Assembly: GCF_900100395.1 (NCBI RefSeq)
Contig: NZ_FNFB01000009.1
Location: 124,001 to 188,000, forward strand
DNA length: 64,000 bases
From: Nonomuraea maritima
GTDB taxonomy: Bacteria; Actinomycetota; Actinomycetes; Streptosporangiales; Streptosporangiaceae
Direction: 5' to 3'
Below, in pieces: positions 17,289 through 25,973 of the stretch (positions are counted from its first letter, which is position 1; the number at the start of each line of letters is the position of its first letter). The notes below the pieces were generated by a model, which searched no databases, was not told the origin of the DNA, and was given only the letters and a program-made list of their open reading frames with translations. The position numbers and the translations under genes are program-made.

Positions 17289-18433
17289 AGGACGTCTACA
17301 TCGTCGACGCCGTGCGCACGCCGTTCGGCCGTTACGGCGGCGCGCTGTCGGGCATCCGCCCCGACGACCTGGCCGCGCACGTCATCGCGGCCCTGGTGGA
17401 GCGCAACGACCTCGACGGCGCCGACGAGGTGCTCCTCGGCAACGCCAACGGCGCCGGCGAGGAGAACCGCAACGTCGCCCGCATGGCCACGCTGCTCGCC
17501 GGACTGCCCGTGACCACGCCGGGCGCGACGGTGAACCGGCTGTGCGGCTCCGGCATGGAAGCCGTCATCCAGGCCTACCGCGCCATCGCCGTCGGCGACG
17601 CCTCCACGGTCATCGCGGGCGGCGTCGAGTCGATGACCCGCGCCCCCTGGGTGCTGCCCAAGCCCGAACGGGCCTTCCCCGCCGGCGGCCAGGAGCTCGT
17701 CTCCACCACGCTCGGCTGGCGGCTGGTCAACCCGAGAATGCCCGCCGAGCACACCGTGGCGCTCGGCGAGGGCGCCGAACTCATCGCCGACAAGCACGGC
17801 GTCACCCGCGCAGAGCAGGACGCGTACGCGCTGGCCAGCCACCAGAAGGCGGCCAAGGCCGACCTCACGCGGGAGATCGTCCCCATCGAGGGGGTCACCC
17901 GCGACGAGGGCATCCGGCACGACACCTCGCTGGAGGCGCTGGCCAAGCTGAAGCCCGCCTTCCGCAAGGACGGCGGCACCGTCACCGCGGGCAACTCCTC
18001 CCCGCTGAACGACGGCGCCGCGGCGCTGCTGCTCACCGACGAGGCCGGGCTGCGCGGGCGCGAGCCGCTCGCCCGCATCGTCGCGAGCGGCGTCAGCGCG
18101 CTCGAACCGCGCTACTACGGGCTCGGGCCGGTCGAGGCCGTCAACCGGGCGCTGGCCAAGGCCGGCAAGAGCTTCGGCGACCTCACCACCGCCGAGCTGA
18201 ACGAGGCGTTCGCAGCCCAGGTGCTCGGCTGCCTGGCCGAGCTGCCGGACCTCGACCCCGGCATCGTCAACCCCGACGGCGGTGCGATCGCGATCGGCCA
18301 CCCGCTCGGCGCCTCGGGCGCCCGCGTCACCGGCGCGGTGGCGCACCGCCTGGCCGCGGCGGGCTCCGGCACCGGCGTCGCGTCCCTGTGCATCGGCGTC
18401 GGCCAGGGGCTGGCCGTCGTACTGGAAAGGTAG
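17285..18433 (+). CDS. pcaF: Beta-ketoadipyl-CoA thiolase
   Basis: 382 residues. Cleaves beta-ketoadipyl-CoA with CoA into acetyl-CoA and succinyl-CoA, the last pathway step. The nucleophilic Cys is in [11 protein letters not shown], the catalytic His in [16 protein letters not shown], and the second Cys in the C-terminal SLCIGVGQG. The typical LNEAFAAQ block precedes. GTG 17285 begins [18 protein letters not shown], the standard thiolase start, overlapping the pcaJ stop. Slightly shorter than the usual 395-400 residues, and the last motif reads CIGVGQG where many thiolases have CxGxGxG. Confidence 0.9.
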   Translation: MKDVYIVDAVRTPFGRYGGALSGIRPDDLAAHVIAALVERNDLDGADEVLLGNANGAGEENRNVARMATLLAGLPVTTPGATVNRLCGSGMEAVIQAYRAIAVGDASTVIAGGVESMTRAPWVLPKPERAFPAGGQELVSTTLGWRLVNPRMPAEHTVALGEGAELIADKHGVTRAEQDAYALASHQKAAKADLTREIVPIEGVTRDEGIRHDTSLEALAKLKPAFRKDGGTVTAGNSSPLNDGAAALLLTDEAGLRGREPLARIVASGVSALEPRYYGLGPVEAVNRALAKAGKSFGDLTTAELNEAFAAQVLGCLAELPDLDPGIVNPDGGAIAIGHPLGASGARVTGAVAHRLAAAGSGTGVASLCIGVGQGLAVVLER

Positions 18434-18436
18434 AGC

Positions 18437-19183
18437 ATGTCCGAACTCAGGCAGGACGACATCGACCGGGAGATCGCCGAGCTGGCCGGCTCCGGCGCGG
18501 GCGGCTCCGGGCACCCCTCCCGCGACTACGCCCCCTACCGCAGCACCCTGCTGCGCCACCCCCTGCAGCCGCTCGTGTCGATCAAGGACCCCGAGGCGGC
18601 CGAGCTCGCCGGCCCCGTCTTCGGCGCGACCGACGTGACCGCGCTCGACAACGACCTCACCCGGCAGCACCTCGGCGAGCCGCTCGGCGAGCGGATCACC
18701 GTGACCGGCCGCGTCCTCGACCGCGACGGCAGGCCCGTACGCGGCCAGCTCGTGGAGGTCTGGCAGGCCAACGCCTCAGGACGCTACCTGCACCAGCGCG
18801 ACGACCACCCCGCGCCGCTCGACCCCAACTTCACCGGCGTCGGCCGCTGCCTGACCGACGACGACGGCTGGTACCGCTTCACCACGATCAAGCCCGGCGC
18901 CTACCCGTGGCGCAACCACCGCAACGCCTGGCGTCCGGCGCACATCCACTTCTCGTTCTTCGGGACGGCGTTCACCCAGCGCCTGGTGTCCCAGATGTAC
19001 TTCCCGGGCGACCCGCTGTTCCCGTACGACCCGATCCTGCAGTCGGTCACCGACGACAGCGCCCGGCAGCGGCTCGTCGCCACGTACCGGCACGACCTGT
19101 CGCAGCCGGAATGGTCGCTCGGCTACCGGTGGGACATCGTCCTCGACGGCCCGGCCGCGACCTGGATGGAGGAAGGCCGTTGA
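18437..19183 (+). CDS. pcaH: Protocatechuate 3,4-dioxygenase beta subunit
   Basis: 248 residues. The iron-bearing subunit of the intradiol dioxygenase that opens protocatechuate to 3-carboxy-cis,cis-muconate. The N-terminal arm (RDYAPYRSTLLRHPLQPLVSI) is diagnostic of PcaH. The ferric ligands are visible: Tyr in ASGRYLHQ, Tyr in DGWYRFTTIKPGAYPW and the His pair in RPAHIHFSFFG. It starts 3 bp after pcaF and overlaps pcaG by four bases, giving stoichiometric alpha-beta expression. Confidence 0.95.
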   Translation: MSELRQDDIDREIAELAGSGAGGSGHPSRDYAPYRSTLLRHPLQPLVSIKDPEAAELAGPVFGATDVTALDNDLTRQHLGEPLGERITVTGRVLDRDGRPVRGQLVEVWQANASGRYLHQRDDHPAPLDPNFTGVGRCLTDDDGWYRFTTIKPGAYPWRNHRNAWRPAHIHFSFFGTAFTQRLVSQMYFPGDPLFPYDPILQSVTDDSARQRLVATYRHDLSQPEWSLGYRWDIVLDGPAATWMEEGR

Positions 19184-19704
19184 ACCCCACGCCCTCGCAG
19201 ACGGTCGGACCCTTCTACGGGTACGCGCTGCCGTTCCCCGGCGGCGGTGACATCGCGCTCGGCGGCATCACCGTCCACGGGTACGTGCACGACGGCGCCG
19301 GTGCCCCGGTGCCCGACGCGCTGCTGGAGTTCTGGCAGGCCGACGAGCACGGCGACCTGCGCGGACGGCCCGGCTCGCTGCGGCGCGACCCGGTCACCGG
19401 CGCGGTCATCGGCCGGCACGGCGTCGACTTCACCGGCTTCGGCCGCGTCGCCACCGATGCCGACGGCCACTGGACGCTGCGCACGGTGCGTCCGGGAAAC
19501 GGGTACATCAGCGTGTGCGTGTTCGCCCGCGGTCTGCTCCACCACCTCTACACCCGCATCTACTTCGGCCAGGACGCCTTCCTGGACGCGCTGCCCGCCG
19601 AGCGGCGGCAGACGCTGGTCGCGGTCGAGGAGCGGCAGGGCGTGCACCGCTTCGACATCCACCTGCAGGGAGAGAAGGAGACGGTCTTCCTTGACTTCGG
19701 CTGA
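19180..19704 (+). CDS. pcaG: Protocatechuate 3,4-dioxygenase alpha subunit
   Basis: 174 residues. Begins TPSQTVGPFYGYALPF, the standard PcaG opening, with the intradiol beta-sandwich after it (ITVHGYVHDGAGAPVPDALLEFWQADEHG ... GFGRVATDADGHWTLRTVRPG). It lacks the full set of iron ligands of the beta subunit, as alpha subunits do, and completes the substrate pocket. The start codon is TTG 19180, overlapping the pcaH stop (TTGA) with GGAGGAAGG upstream; no ATG or GTG gives a sensible N-terminus. Confidence 0.93.
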   Translation: MNPTPSQTVGPFYGYALPFPGGGDIALGGITVHGYVHDGAGAPVPDALLEFWQADEHGDLRGRPGSLRRDPVTGAVIGRHGVDFTGFGRVATDADGHWTLRTVRPGNGYISVCVFARGLLHHLYTRIYFGQDAFLDALPAERRQTLVAVEERQGVHRFDIHLQGEKETVFLDFG

Positions 19705-20953
19705 TCCCGGAGCCGACCTGGGCCTGCTGTCCCCCATGCGGGGGGCGGCCGCCGCCACCGGGGACCTCGCCGTGCTCCAGGCCATGCTGGATGCCGAGGC
19801 CGCGCTCACCCGCGCCCAGGCGTCCCTCGGCCTGGTGCCGGCCGCGGCGGCCGAGGCGGTGACGGCCGCCGCCCGCGCGGCGGCGTTCGACCTGCCCGGC
19901 CTGGTGGAGCGTGCCCGCTCGGGCGGCAACCCGGTGATCCCGCTGGTGGAGGACCTGCGCGCGGCCGTCGGCCCGCACGGCGCGTACGTGCATCGGGGCG
20001 CGACCAGCCAGGACATCGTCGACACCGCTCTGATGCTCACCGCCCGGCGGGCGCTCGGCCCTGTCCTGGACGATCTCACCTGGGTGGCCGACCGGTTGGC
20101 CGCGCTGGCGGCCGAGCACCGCGACACCCTGATGGCGGCGCGGACACTCACCCAGCAGGCCGTACCGACCACGTTCGGGCTGAAGGCGGCAGGCTGGCGC
20201 GAGTTGGCCATCGCCGCCCGCACCCGCCTCACCGCCGTCCGCGCGGCGCTGCCCGCCCAGCTCGGCGGCGCCGCGGGCACCCTCGCCGCCTTCGCCCAAG
20301 CCGCAGCCGAAGCCGAAGCCCAAGCCGAAGCCGCAGCCCAAGCCGCAGCCGAAGCTCCTTTCTCTCCCACCACAACCCCAGCCCCGACCGGAGCCGCAGT
20401 CGGGGGCGGCGGTGTTGACGTGGCGCTGCGGTTGCCGGGGGTGTTCGCCACCGAGCTGGGGCTGGCCGAGCCGGGGCTGCCGTGGCACGTGCTGCGGACG
20501 CCCGTCGCCGACCTCGCTGGGGCGCTGGCGTTCACCGCCGGGGCGCTCGGCAAGGCGGCGGCCGACGTGCTCGTCCTGTCGCGCACCGAGGTCGGCGAGC
20601 TGTCCGAGGGCGTCGGCGGCGGATCGTCGTCCATGCCGCACAAGCACAACCCCGTCAGGGCCACGATGATCGCGGCGGCCGCCCGCCAGGTGCCCCCGCT
20701 CGCCGCGACCCTGTACGCCGGCCTGGCCGCCGAGGACGAGCGGCCGCCCGGCGCCTGGCACGCCGAATGGCAGCCGCTGCGCGAGGCGCTGCGCCTGGTG
20801 GCCGGCGCCGCCAGGGACGCCGCCGAGCTCGTCGCCGACCTGCGCGTGCACCCGGAGCGCATGCGCGCCAACCTCACCGTCCCTGGAGACCCCGGCCCCG
20901 CTCCCGCCCTCGTGGACCGGGCCCTGAACACCGCGAACGAGGCACATCCGTGA
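19691..20953 (+). CDS. pcaB: 3-carboxy-cis,cis-muconate cycloisomerase
   Basis: 420 residues of the fumarase/aspartase superfamily. Cyclises carboxymuconate to gamma-carboxymuconolactone. Motifs: AYVHRGATSQDIVDTALML (the conserved TSxD loop) and the signature GGGSSSMPHKHNPVRATM. TTG 19691 lies inside the end of pcaG (14-bp overlap), with GAGAAGGAG upstream. Odd feature: about residues 203-245 contain a low-complexity insert of Ala-Glu-Ala-Gln repeats followed by a Pro/Thr stretch and Gly run where the family has a short helix-turn. The catalytic loops remain intact, so the enzyme is probably active. Confidence 0.9.
   Translation: MTSADPGADLGLLSPMRGAAAATGDLAVLQAMLDAEAALTRAQASLGLVPAAAAEAVTAAARAAAFDLPGLVERARSGGNPVIPLVEDLRAAVGPHGAYVHRGATSQDIVDTALMLTARRALGPVLDDLTWVADRLAALAAEHRDTLMAARTLTQQAVPTTFGLKAAGWRELAIAARTRLTAVRAALPAQLGGAAGTLAAFAQAAAEAEAQAEAAAQAAAEAPFSPTTTPAPTGAAVGGGGVDVALRLPGVFATELGLAEPGLPWHVLRTPVADLAGALAFTAGALGKAAADVLVLSRTEVGELSEGVGGGSSSMPHKHNPVRATMIAAAARQVPPLAATLYAGLAAEDERPPGAWHAEWQPLREALRLVAGAARDAAELVADLRVHPERMRANLTVPGDPGPAPALVDRALNTANEAHP
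20294..20357 (+). repeat. Short-period GCC-rich repeat inside pcaB
   Basis: About ten units alternating GCCGAA, GCCGCA and GCCCAA encode the Ala/Glu/Gln insert of PcaB. The unit is a multiple of three, so the reading frame is preserved. It looks like slippage expansion in the middle of a conserved enzyme gene. Confidence 0.75.
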
Positions 20954-22050
20954 CTTTGAACTACCGGCTCGACGGCCCCGAGCAGGGTCAGCCGCTCGTC
21001 CTCGGACCGTCGCTCGGCACCTCCACCCGGCTGTGGGACGCGCAGATACCCGCGCTCGCCCGCACCTTCAGGGTGCTCAGGTACGACCTGCCCGGCCACG
21101 GCGACTCACCCGCGCACCCGTTCGCGACCCTGGACGACCTGGCCGCCCTCGTACTGCAGGCCGCCGCCGCCGAGAGCATGGACAGCTTCCACTACGCGGG
21201 CGTCTCGATCGGCGGCGCGATCGGCGCCACGCTGGCCGCCCGCCACGCCGGGCGGGTGCGGTCCCTGGCCATGGTGTGCTCCTCCGCCCGGTTCGGCGAC
21301 CCGGAAGCCTGGCGGGAGCGGGCCGAGCTGGTCCGAGCCGAGGGGACCGGGCCGCTGCTGAAGCCGAGCGCGGGCCGCTGGTTCGCCGGGCCGCCGCGTC
21401 AGGAGCTGCTGGACGACCTGGCCGCAGCCGACCCCGGCTCGTACGCCGCCTGCTGCGACGCCCTGGCCCGCTACGACCTGCGCGGCGAGCTCGCGTCCAT
21501 CACCGTGCCGACGCTCGTCATGGCCGGGCGCGAGGACCCGGCGACGCCGCCCGCGCACGCCAGGGAACTGGCCGACGGCATCCCGGACGCCACCCTCGTC
21601 GAGATCCCCTGCGCCGCCCACCTCGCGCCGGCCGACCGTCCCGAGCGCGTCACCGCGGCGCTGCTCGCGCACCTGCCCGCCGTGCCCGGCATGCAGGTGC
21701 GGCGCGAGGTGCTCGGCGACGCCCATGTGGACCGCGCCGCCGCCCGCACCACCGCCTTCACCCAGGACTTCCAGGACTTCATCACCCGGTACGCGTGGGG
21801 CGAGATCTGGACGCGTCCCGGCCTCGACCGGCGTACCCGCAGCTGCATCACGCTCACGGCGCTCGTCGCGCGCGGGCACCTCGACGAGCTGGCGATGCAC
21901 GTACGGGCCGCGCTGCGCAACGGGCTCACCCCGGACGAGATCGGCGAGGTGTTGCTGCAGAGCGCCGTCTACTGCGGGGTCCCGGCCGCGAACGCGGCGT
22001 TCGCCGTCGCGCAGCGCGTCCTCGCCGAAACCGCGGACGAGACCCCCTGA
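20950..22050 (+). CDS. pcaL: Fused 3-oxoadipate enol-lactonase / 4-carboxymuconolactone decarboxylase
   Basis: 366 residues joining two enzymes. Residues 1-245 are an alpha/beta hydrolase (PcaD): opening LNYRLDGPEQGQPLVLGPSLGTSTRLWD, nucleophile elbow GVSIGGAIG, and AGREDPATPP and CAAHLAPADRP supplying the acid and His. Residues 250-366 are the PcaC carboxymuconolactone decarboxylase domain (WGEIWTRPGLDRRTRSCITL, HVRAALRNGLTPDEIGEVLLQSAVYCGVPAANAAF). The fusion is known from actinobacteria and channels the unstable intermediate. GTG 20950 overlaps the pcaB stop (GTGA). Last gene of the operon. Confidence 0.93.
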   Translation: MTLNYRLDGPEQGQPLVLGPSLGTSTRLWDAQIPALARTFRVLRYDLPGHGDSPAHPFATLDDLAALVLQAAAAESMDSFHYAGVSIGGAIGATLAARHAGRVRSLAMVCSSARFGDPEAWRERAELVRAEGTGPLLKPSAGRWFAGPPRQELLDDLAAADPGSYAACCDALARYDLRGELASITVPTLVMAGREDPATPPAHARELADGIPDATLVEIPCAAHLAPADRPERVTAALLAHLPAVPGMQVRREVLGDAHVDRAAARTTAFTQDFQDFITRYAWGEIWTRPGLDRRTRSCITLTALVARGHLDELAMHVRAALRNGLTPDEIGEVLLQSAVYCGVPAANAAFAVAQRVLAETADETP

Positions 22051-22075
22051 TGACCAGATCGCCGTATATATCAAG

Positions 22076-22095
22076 ATATTTTCAGTAGAAAATAT
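22076..22095. promoter_or_regulatory. AT-rich inverted repeat before the amidase gene
   Basis: ATATTTTC, AGTA, GAAAATAT: perfect 8-bp arms around a 4-base centre, in a roughly 45-bp AT-rich patch between pcaL and the amidase. No T-run follows, so it looks more like an operator or promoter element for the amidase gene (start 20 bp away) than a terminator of the pca transcript. Confidence 0.5.
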
Positions 22096-22115
22096 TGTGG
22101 TTACGCTCGTGACCC

Positions 22116-23714
22116 ATGAAGCCCATGAACCCCGCGCGATGGCTGGCGGTCGTCGCCCTCACCGCAGGACTGACCGTGACGACCTCCGCCCGAGCTGACA
22201 GCAAGCACCCCTCCGACACCTCATTACGCGGCGTGGACCTCGACCGCGCCACCGTCCTCGACCTGCAGCACGCCATGAACAGGGGACGGTTCGACGCGGT
22301 GGAGCTGACCCGGTTCTACCTCGACCGCATCCGTACGGTGGACCGGAAGCTGAACTCGGTCATCCAGACCAACCCCGAGGCGCTCAAGGAGGCCGAACGC
22401 AGCGACAGGCGCCGGCGGCACGGCGCCGGAGGCCCTCTGGAGGGCATCCCCGTCCTGCTCAAGGACAACATCGACACGCTCGGACCGCTGCGCACCACCG
22501 CCGGTTCCGAGGCGCTGCTCGGCGCCCGCCCGTCCCGCGAGGCGTTCCTCGTCGAACGGCTGCGCGCCGCCGGCGCCGTGATCCTCGGCAAGGCCAACCT
22601 GTCGGAGTGGGCGAACTTCCGTTCCAGCCCGTCCTCCAGCGGGTGGAGCGCGGTCGGCGGCCAGACCAACAACCCGTACGTGCTCGACCGCAACCCCTGC
22701 GGTTCCAGCAGCGGCTCCGCGGTCGCGGCCGCGGCGACCCTGGCCGCGGTCACCATCGGCACGGAGACCGACGGCTCGATCGTCTGTCCGTCGGGCCTCA
22801 ACGGCGTCGTCGGCATCAAGCCCACGATCGGCCTCGTCAGCCGGGCCGGCGTGGTGCCGATCTCGGCCCAGCAGGACACCGCGGGCCCGATCACCAGGAA
22901 CGTCACCGACGCCGCCGCCGTGCTCGCCGCCATCCAGGGAGCCGACCCGCGCGACCCGGCCACAGTGCCGGGCGGCGACCGCGACTACCTCAAGGCCCTC
23001 GACGCGAAGGCGCTGAAGGGCAAGCGCATCGGCGTCTGGCGCGCGGCCGCGGGCGACGACCGCGACGTGCTCGCCACCCTGGACGCCGCCGTCGCCACGC
23101 TGCGGGCGAAGGGCGCGACCGTCGTCGACGGCGTGACCATGGAGGGCATGGACGAGGCCGGCGAGGCGGAGTTCACGGCCCTGCTGACCGAGTTCAAGCA
23201 CGACCTGAACGCCTACCTCGCCGCGACCCCAGGACGGCACCCGCGCGACCTCGCCGAGCTGATCGCGTTTAACGAGAAGCACGCCGCGACCGAGCTGCGC
23301 CACTTCGGGCAGGAGCTGTTCGAGCAGGCCCAGGCCACGACCGGCGACCTGGACGACCCCGAGTACCGGGCGCTGCGCGAGAAGGCGACCTCGCTGGCCC
23401 GCCGGGCGATCGACACCGTGGTGGCCGACAACCGGCTCGACGCGGTGCTCGCGCCGACGAACGGCCCCGCCTGGCGCACCGACCTCGTCAAGGGTGACGA
23501 CTTCAGCGGATTCGTCTCCTCGTCGGCGCCGCCGGCCGTCTCCGGATACCCGGCGATCACCGTCCCCGGTGGATTCGCACAGAACGTCCTGCCGCTCGGC
23601 GTCACCTTCTTCGGCCTCCGCTTCTCCGAACCCACCCTGATCGCGCTCGGATTCGCCTTCGAACAGGCCACCAAGGCCCGCAAGCCCCCGCAGTACCTCC
23701 GCACGCTTCCCTGA
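22116..23714 (+). CDS. Secreted amidase-signature hydrolase
   Basis: 532 residues. The signal peptide (about 1-27, ARWLAVVALTAGLTVTTSARA) suggests export. The rest is a full amidase-signature enzyme: catalytic Lys in GIPVLLKDNIDT, the Gly-Ser-rich block NPCGSSSGSA with the cis-Ser, and the nucleophile Ser in the segment GTETDGSIVCPS. The family hydrolyses amides, peptide amides or anilides. Periplasmic forms resemble PAM-type and penicillin-amide-like enzymes, but the substrate is unknown. No clear ribosome site precedes ATG 22116. It is separated from the pca operon by a palindromic AT-rich patch and is probably independently regulated. Confidence 0.88.
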   Translation: MKPMNPARWLAVVALTAGLTVTTSARADSKHPSDTSLRGVDLDRATVLDLQHAMNRGRFDAVELTRFYLDRIRTVDRKLNSVIQTNPEALKEAERSDRRRRHGAGGPLEGIPVLLKDNIDTLGPLRTTAGSEALLGARPSREAFLVERLRAAGAVILGKANLSEWANFRSSPSSSGWSAVGGQTNNPYVLDRNPCGSSSGSAVAAAATLAAVTIGTETDGSIVCPSGLNGVVGIKPTIGLVSRAGVVPISAQQDTAGPITRNVTDAAAVLAAIQGADPRDPATVPGGDRDYLKALDAKALKGKRIGVWRAAAGDDRDVLATLDAAVATLRAKGATVVDGVTMEGMDEAGEAEFTALLTEFKHDLNAYLAATPGRHPRDLAELIAFNEKHAATELRHFGQELFEQAQATTGDLDDPEYRALREKATSLARRAIDTVVADNRLDAVLAPTNGPAWRTDLVKGDDFSGFVSSSAPPAVSGYPAITVPGGFAQNVLPLGVTFFGLRFSEPTLIALGFAFEQATKARKPPQYLRTLP

Positions 23715-23727
23715 GTTCACGCACCTT

Positions 23728-23755
23728 CCTGGCTCGGCCTCCTGGCCGGGCCGGG
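23728..23755 (+). terminator. Hairpin terminator after the amidase gene
   Basis: CCTGGCTCGGCC, TCCT, GGCCGGGCCGGG can form a 12-bp stem (two G-U pairs) 14 bp beyond the stop. There is no U-run, which is common for actinobacterial terminators. Confidence 0.55.
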
Positions 23756-23873
23756 AACTGTCGATCTACGGGCATTGACGACCGCCCGAATGCGCATCAC
23801 CGTTGATGTGCCGCCTGCCCGGGGAACAGCGCGTGCCCTGGGCGGGAACGGTCGTCGGATCGGTGAGGAGCGC

Positions 23874-24908
23874 ATGCTGCAGAAGGTCTTCGACACACAG
23901 GATCTGCCGGTGGGGGAGCGGCTGGGGGCCTGGAAGGAGGTCGTCTCGCACTCGCTGACCCCCAACCTGGTGGACGTCGACCGTGCCGAGGAGTTCCAGG
24001 CGTCGATGCGGCTGGGCGACATGAGCGACACCCAGGTGGTCGGCCTGTCGTACACGTCCTTGCGGAATCAGCGGACCGCGCGCATGATCCGGCGCTCAGG
24101 TCCTGAGCTGTACGCGCTCGCCCTCAACGTGCGGGGACACCAGCGCATCCGCCAGTCCGGCAGGGAAACCGTGCTCGGGGTGGGTGACCTCGTCGTGTAC
24201 GCGACCTCCGACCCGTACGAGAGCTGGGTGAACGCCGGCGCGGGCACGGCCGCCTCCACGGTCGCGCTGATCCCCCGTGCGGCCGTGCCGTTCGCGTACG
24301 ACACGATGAAGCGGCTGGTGGCGACCCGGTTGTCGGGACGTGAGGGCATCGGCGCCCTGGCCGCCCACCTCCTCGTCCGGCTGCGCGAGGACGCAGGACT
24401 GCACCGCCCGGCCGACGCGCCCCGGCTGGGCACGGTGCTGGTCGACCTGTTCACCGCCTTGACGGCTCACCATCTGGAAGCCGAGGCCGTGGTGCCGCCC
24501 GAATCGCGGGAGCGCACCCTGGTGCTGGCCGTACGCGCGTTCATCCAGCGGCATCTGAGTGATCCGGAGCTCTCGCCGGCGTCGGTCGCCGCCGCCCACA
24601 ACATCTCCGTCCGCACCCTGCACCGGCTGTTCCGTGACGAGGAGACCACCGTCGCCCGGCTCATCCGCGAGCAGCGACTGGAGAAGTGCCGGCGTGACCT
24701 CGCCGATCCGGCCTGCTCGGGACGCCCCATCCACGCCGTCGCGGCCCGCTGGGGGTTCGCCGACGCCGCCGCCTTCTCCCACGCGTTCCGCGCCGTCCAC
24801 GGATGCACCCCCACCGAGTACCGGCGCAGCAGGCTCGAAGCGCGCCCGCCGAAGGGGCCGGGCATCCCTCCCGGCTCCCACGCCCCGGAGGGCCGACGCG
24901 ACCCTTGA
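23874..24908 (+). CDS. AraC family regulator (AraC-binding-like plus HTH)
   Basis: 344 residues. The N-terminal 190 residues match the NdpR/AraC_binding_2-type sensor (VGERLGAWKEVVSHSLTPN, GLSYTSLRNQRTARMIRRS, LALNVRGHQRIRQSGRE). The C-terminal 100 residues form the double AraC helix-turn-helix (LSPASVAAAHNISVRTLHRLFRDEETTVARLIREQRLEKCRRDL, then AARWGFADAAAFSHAFRAVHGCTPTEYR). ATG 23874 has GAGGAG four bases upstream; a longer in-frame reading begins at 23775 but has no ribosome site. It may activate the amidase gene upstream. It converges with a small secreted protein gene 4 bp from its stop. Confidence 0.82.
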   Translation: MLQKVFDTQDLPVGERLGAWKEVVSHSLTPNLVDVDRAEEFQASMRLGDMSDTQVVGLSYTSLRNQRTARMIRRSGPELYALALNVRGHQRIRQSGRETVLGVGDLVVYATSDPYESWVNAGAGTAASTVALIPRAAVPFAYDTMKRLVATRLSGREGIGALAAHLLVRLREDAGLHRPADAPRLGTVLVDLFTALTAHHLEAEAVVPPESRERTLVLAVRAFIQRHLSDPELSPASVAAAHNISVRTLHRLFRDEETTVARLIREQRLEKCRRDLADPACSGRPIHAVAARWGFADAAAFSHAFRAVHGCTPTEYRRSRLEARPPKGPGIPPGSHAPEGRRDP

Positions 24909-24912
24909 GCGA

Positions 24913-25248
24913 TCAGTTATCGCCGCTTTGTTCGACATGGTGGGATATGACCTGCCAGCCGAGTCCCGCGCTGACGTAGGACTTGGAGGTGCCTCCCTTC
25001 CACGGGCCGCGCAACGTCTTGTTGAGCTGTCCGTCCTTGGCGAACGTGGCGACCACACGATGGCTCCAGCCGAAGGTGCCCGACGGGCACTGCGAGCCGG
25101 CGGTGGAGATCCCCCAGTCGACGAACGTGTAACTCCAGCACGGACCCGCCGCCGCCTGCGCCGAGCCTGCGGCGGTCGTGGTCAGTGTCGTCGCCACGAC
25201 AAGAGCGGTGGCAAGTGTCGCGATCTTCTTCACGGGTGCCTTGAGCAC
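24913..25248 (-). CDS. Small secreted protein, unknown function
   Basis: 111 residues: a Sec signal peptide (KKIATLATALVVATTLTTTAAGSAQA) and a mature part of about 78 residues with two Cys (PCWSYTF, SQCPSG) likely forming a disulfide, and several aromatic residues. GTG 25248 has AAGGGG six bases upstream. No domain recognised; the size, signal peptide and disulfide resemble small exported proteins of actinomycetes, including some with inhibitor or lectin-like roles, but nothing specific can be claimed. A second small secreted protein gene lies 148 bp upstream in the same orientation. Confidence 0.6.
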   Translation of the reverse strand: MLKAPVKKIATLATALVVATTLTTTAAGSAQAAAGPCWSYTFVDWGISTAGSQCPSGTFGWSHRVVATFAKDGQLNKTLRGPWKGGTSKSYVSAGLGWQVISHHVEQSGDN

Positions 25249-25396
25249 GTGAACCCCTTCGACGCGAAAGTGACGAAATCCCTGCGGCTCACATGGGAGC
25301 GAGAACCACGGTTGTCACGATCGTCCGGTGCCCACGTGCGGAGCGCCTTGTGTTCCAGCGACAGGTACTTGGCCTGAGCGCCACGTCGCCACGGCC

Positions 25397-25762
25397 TCAG
25401 TCGTAGACCTTCACCTTGTCGCCGGGAGGGTGGACGCACTCGCCGTGCGGGACGGTCGCCTGCTCGACCCGGGAGCACGACCAGCCGGTGCCGCCGACCT
25501 GGACGAGGAAGTAGGGCAGGTCGCCCTGCGGCGCGGGGGCGTTGCGCGCGTAGGCGTCGGCCACGTCCATGGCGACGGTGCACGCCGCCGCGCGGTTGTG
25601 CGCGAGGCTCGGGTGCGTCATGTGGACGGTGACCCGCGCCCCCTTCGGCGCCTTCCCGCAGGCGAACTCTGCCCGGTCGTGGGGCACGGCCCGCGCGTCT
25701 GTCGAGAACCCCGCGGCGACGGTCATGGCCAGTGCGAGTGCGGTGACGGAACGTGTGAACAT
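25397..25762 (-). CDS. Small secreted protein with four cysteines
   Basis: 121 residues: signal peptide (RSVTALALAMTVAAGFSTDARA) followed by a mature domain of about 98 residues with four Cys (in FACGK, AACTV, WSCSRV, GECVHP), compatible with two disulfides. The pattern, with FACGKAPKGARVTVHMTHPSLAHNRAAACTVAMDVADAYA, resembles small Streptomyces-type secreted proteins of the subtilisin-inhibitor size class, but the inhibitor signature is not evident. Followed downstream by another small secreted protein. Function unknown. Confidence 0.6.
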   Translation of the reverse strand: MFTRSVTALALAMTVAAGFSTDARAVPHDRAEFACGKAPKGARVTVHMTHPSLAHNRAAACTVAMDVADAYARNAPAPQGDLPYFLVQVGGTGWSCSRVEQATVPHGECVHPPGDKVKVYD

Positions 25763-25805
25763 CTCGGCCCCTCGATGCCCGGACGATACCCGGGACGGGC
25801 GTGGC

Positions 25806-25824
25806 CGTGAGGCCGCGCCTCACG
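25806..25824 (-). terminator. Short GC-rich hairpin after the PHP gene
   Basis: CGTGAGGC, CGC, GCCTCACG gives a perfect 8-bp stem about 150 bp past the PHP stop (25974) and just upstream of the next minus-strand gene (start 25762). It could terminate the SDR/PHP transcript. The rest of 25763-25973 shows nothing else. Confidence 0.45.
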
Positions 25825-25973
25825 TCATGGCTCCTGCGTCATGCACCTTTCCCCGATCTCTTCAGCATGCCCCGCCGGGCGCCGGGTGCAGGTCAGCCTC
25901 CGGTGCCGACTCGGAACCACCCTCTTTGCCGCCGAGGCGCCGCGGGAGATCCAAACCCCCGCTTCGGCCCCGG

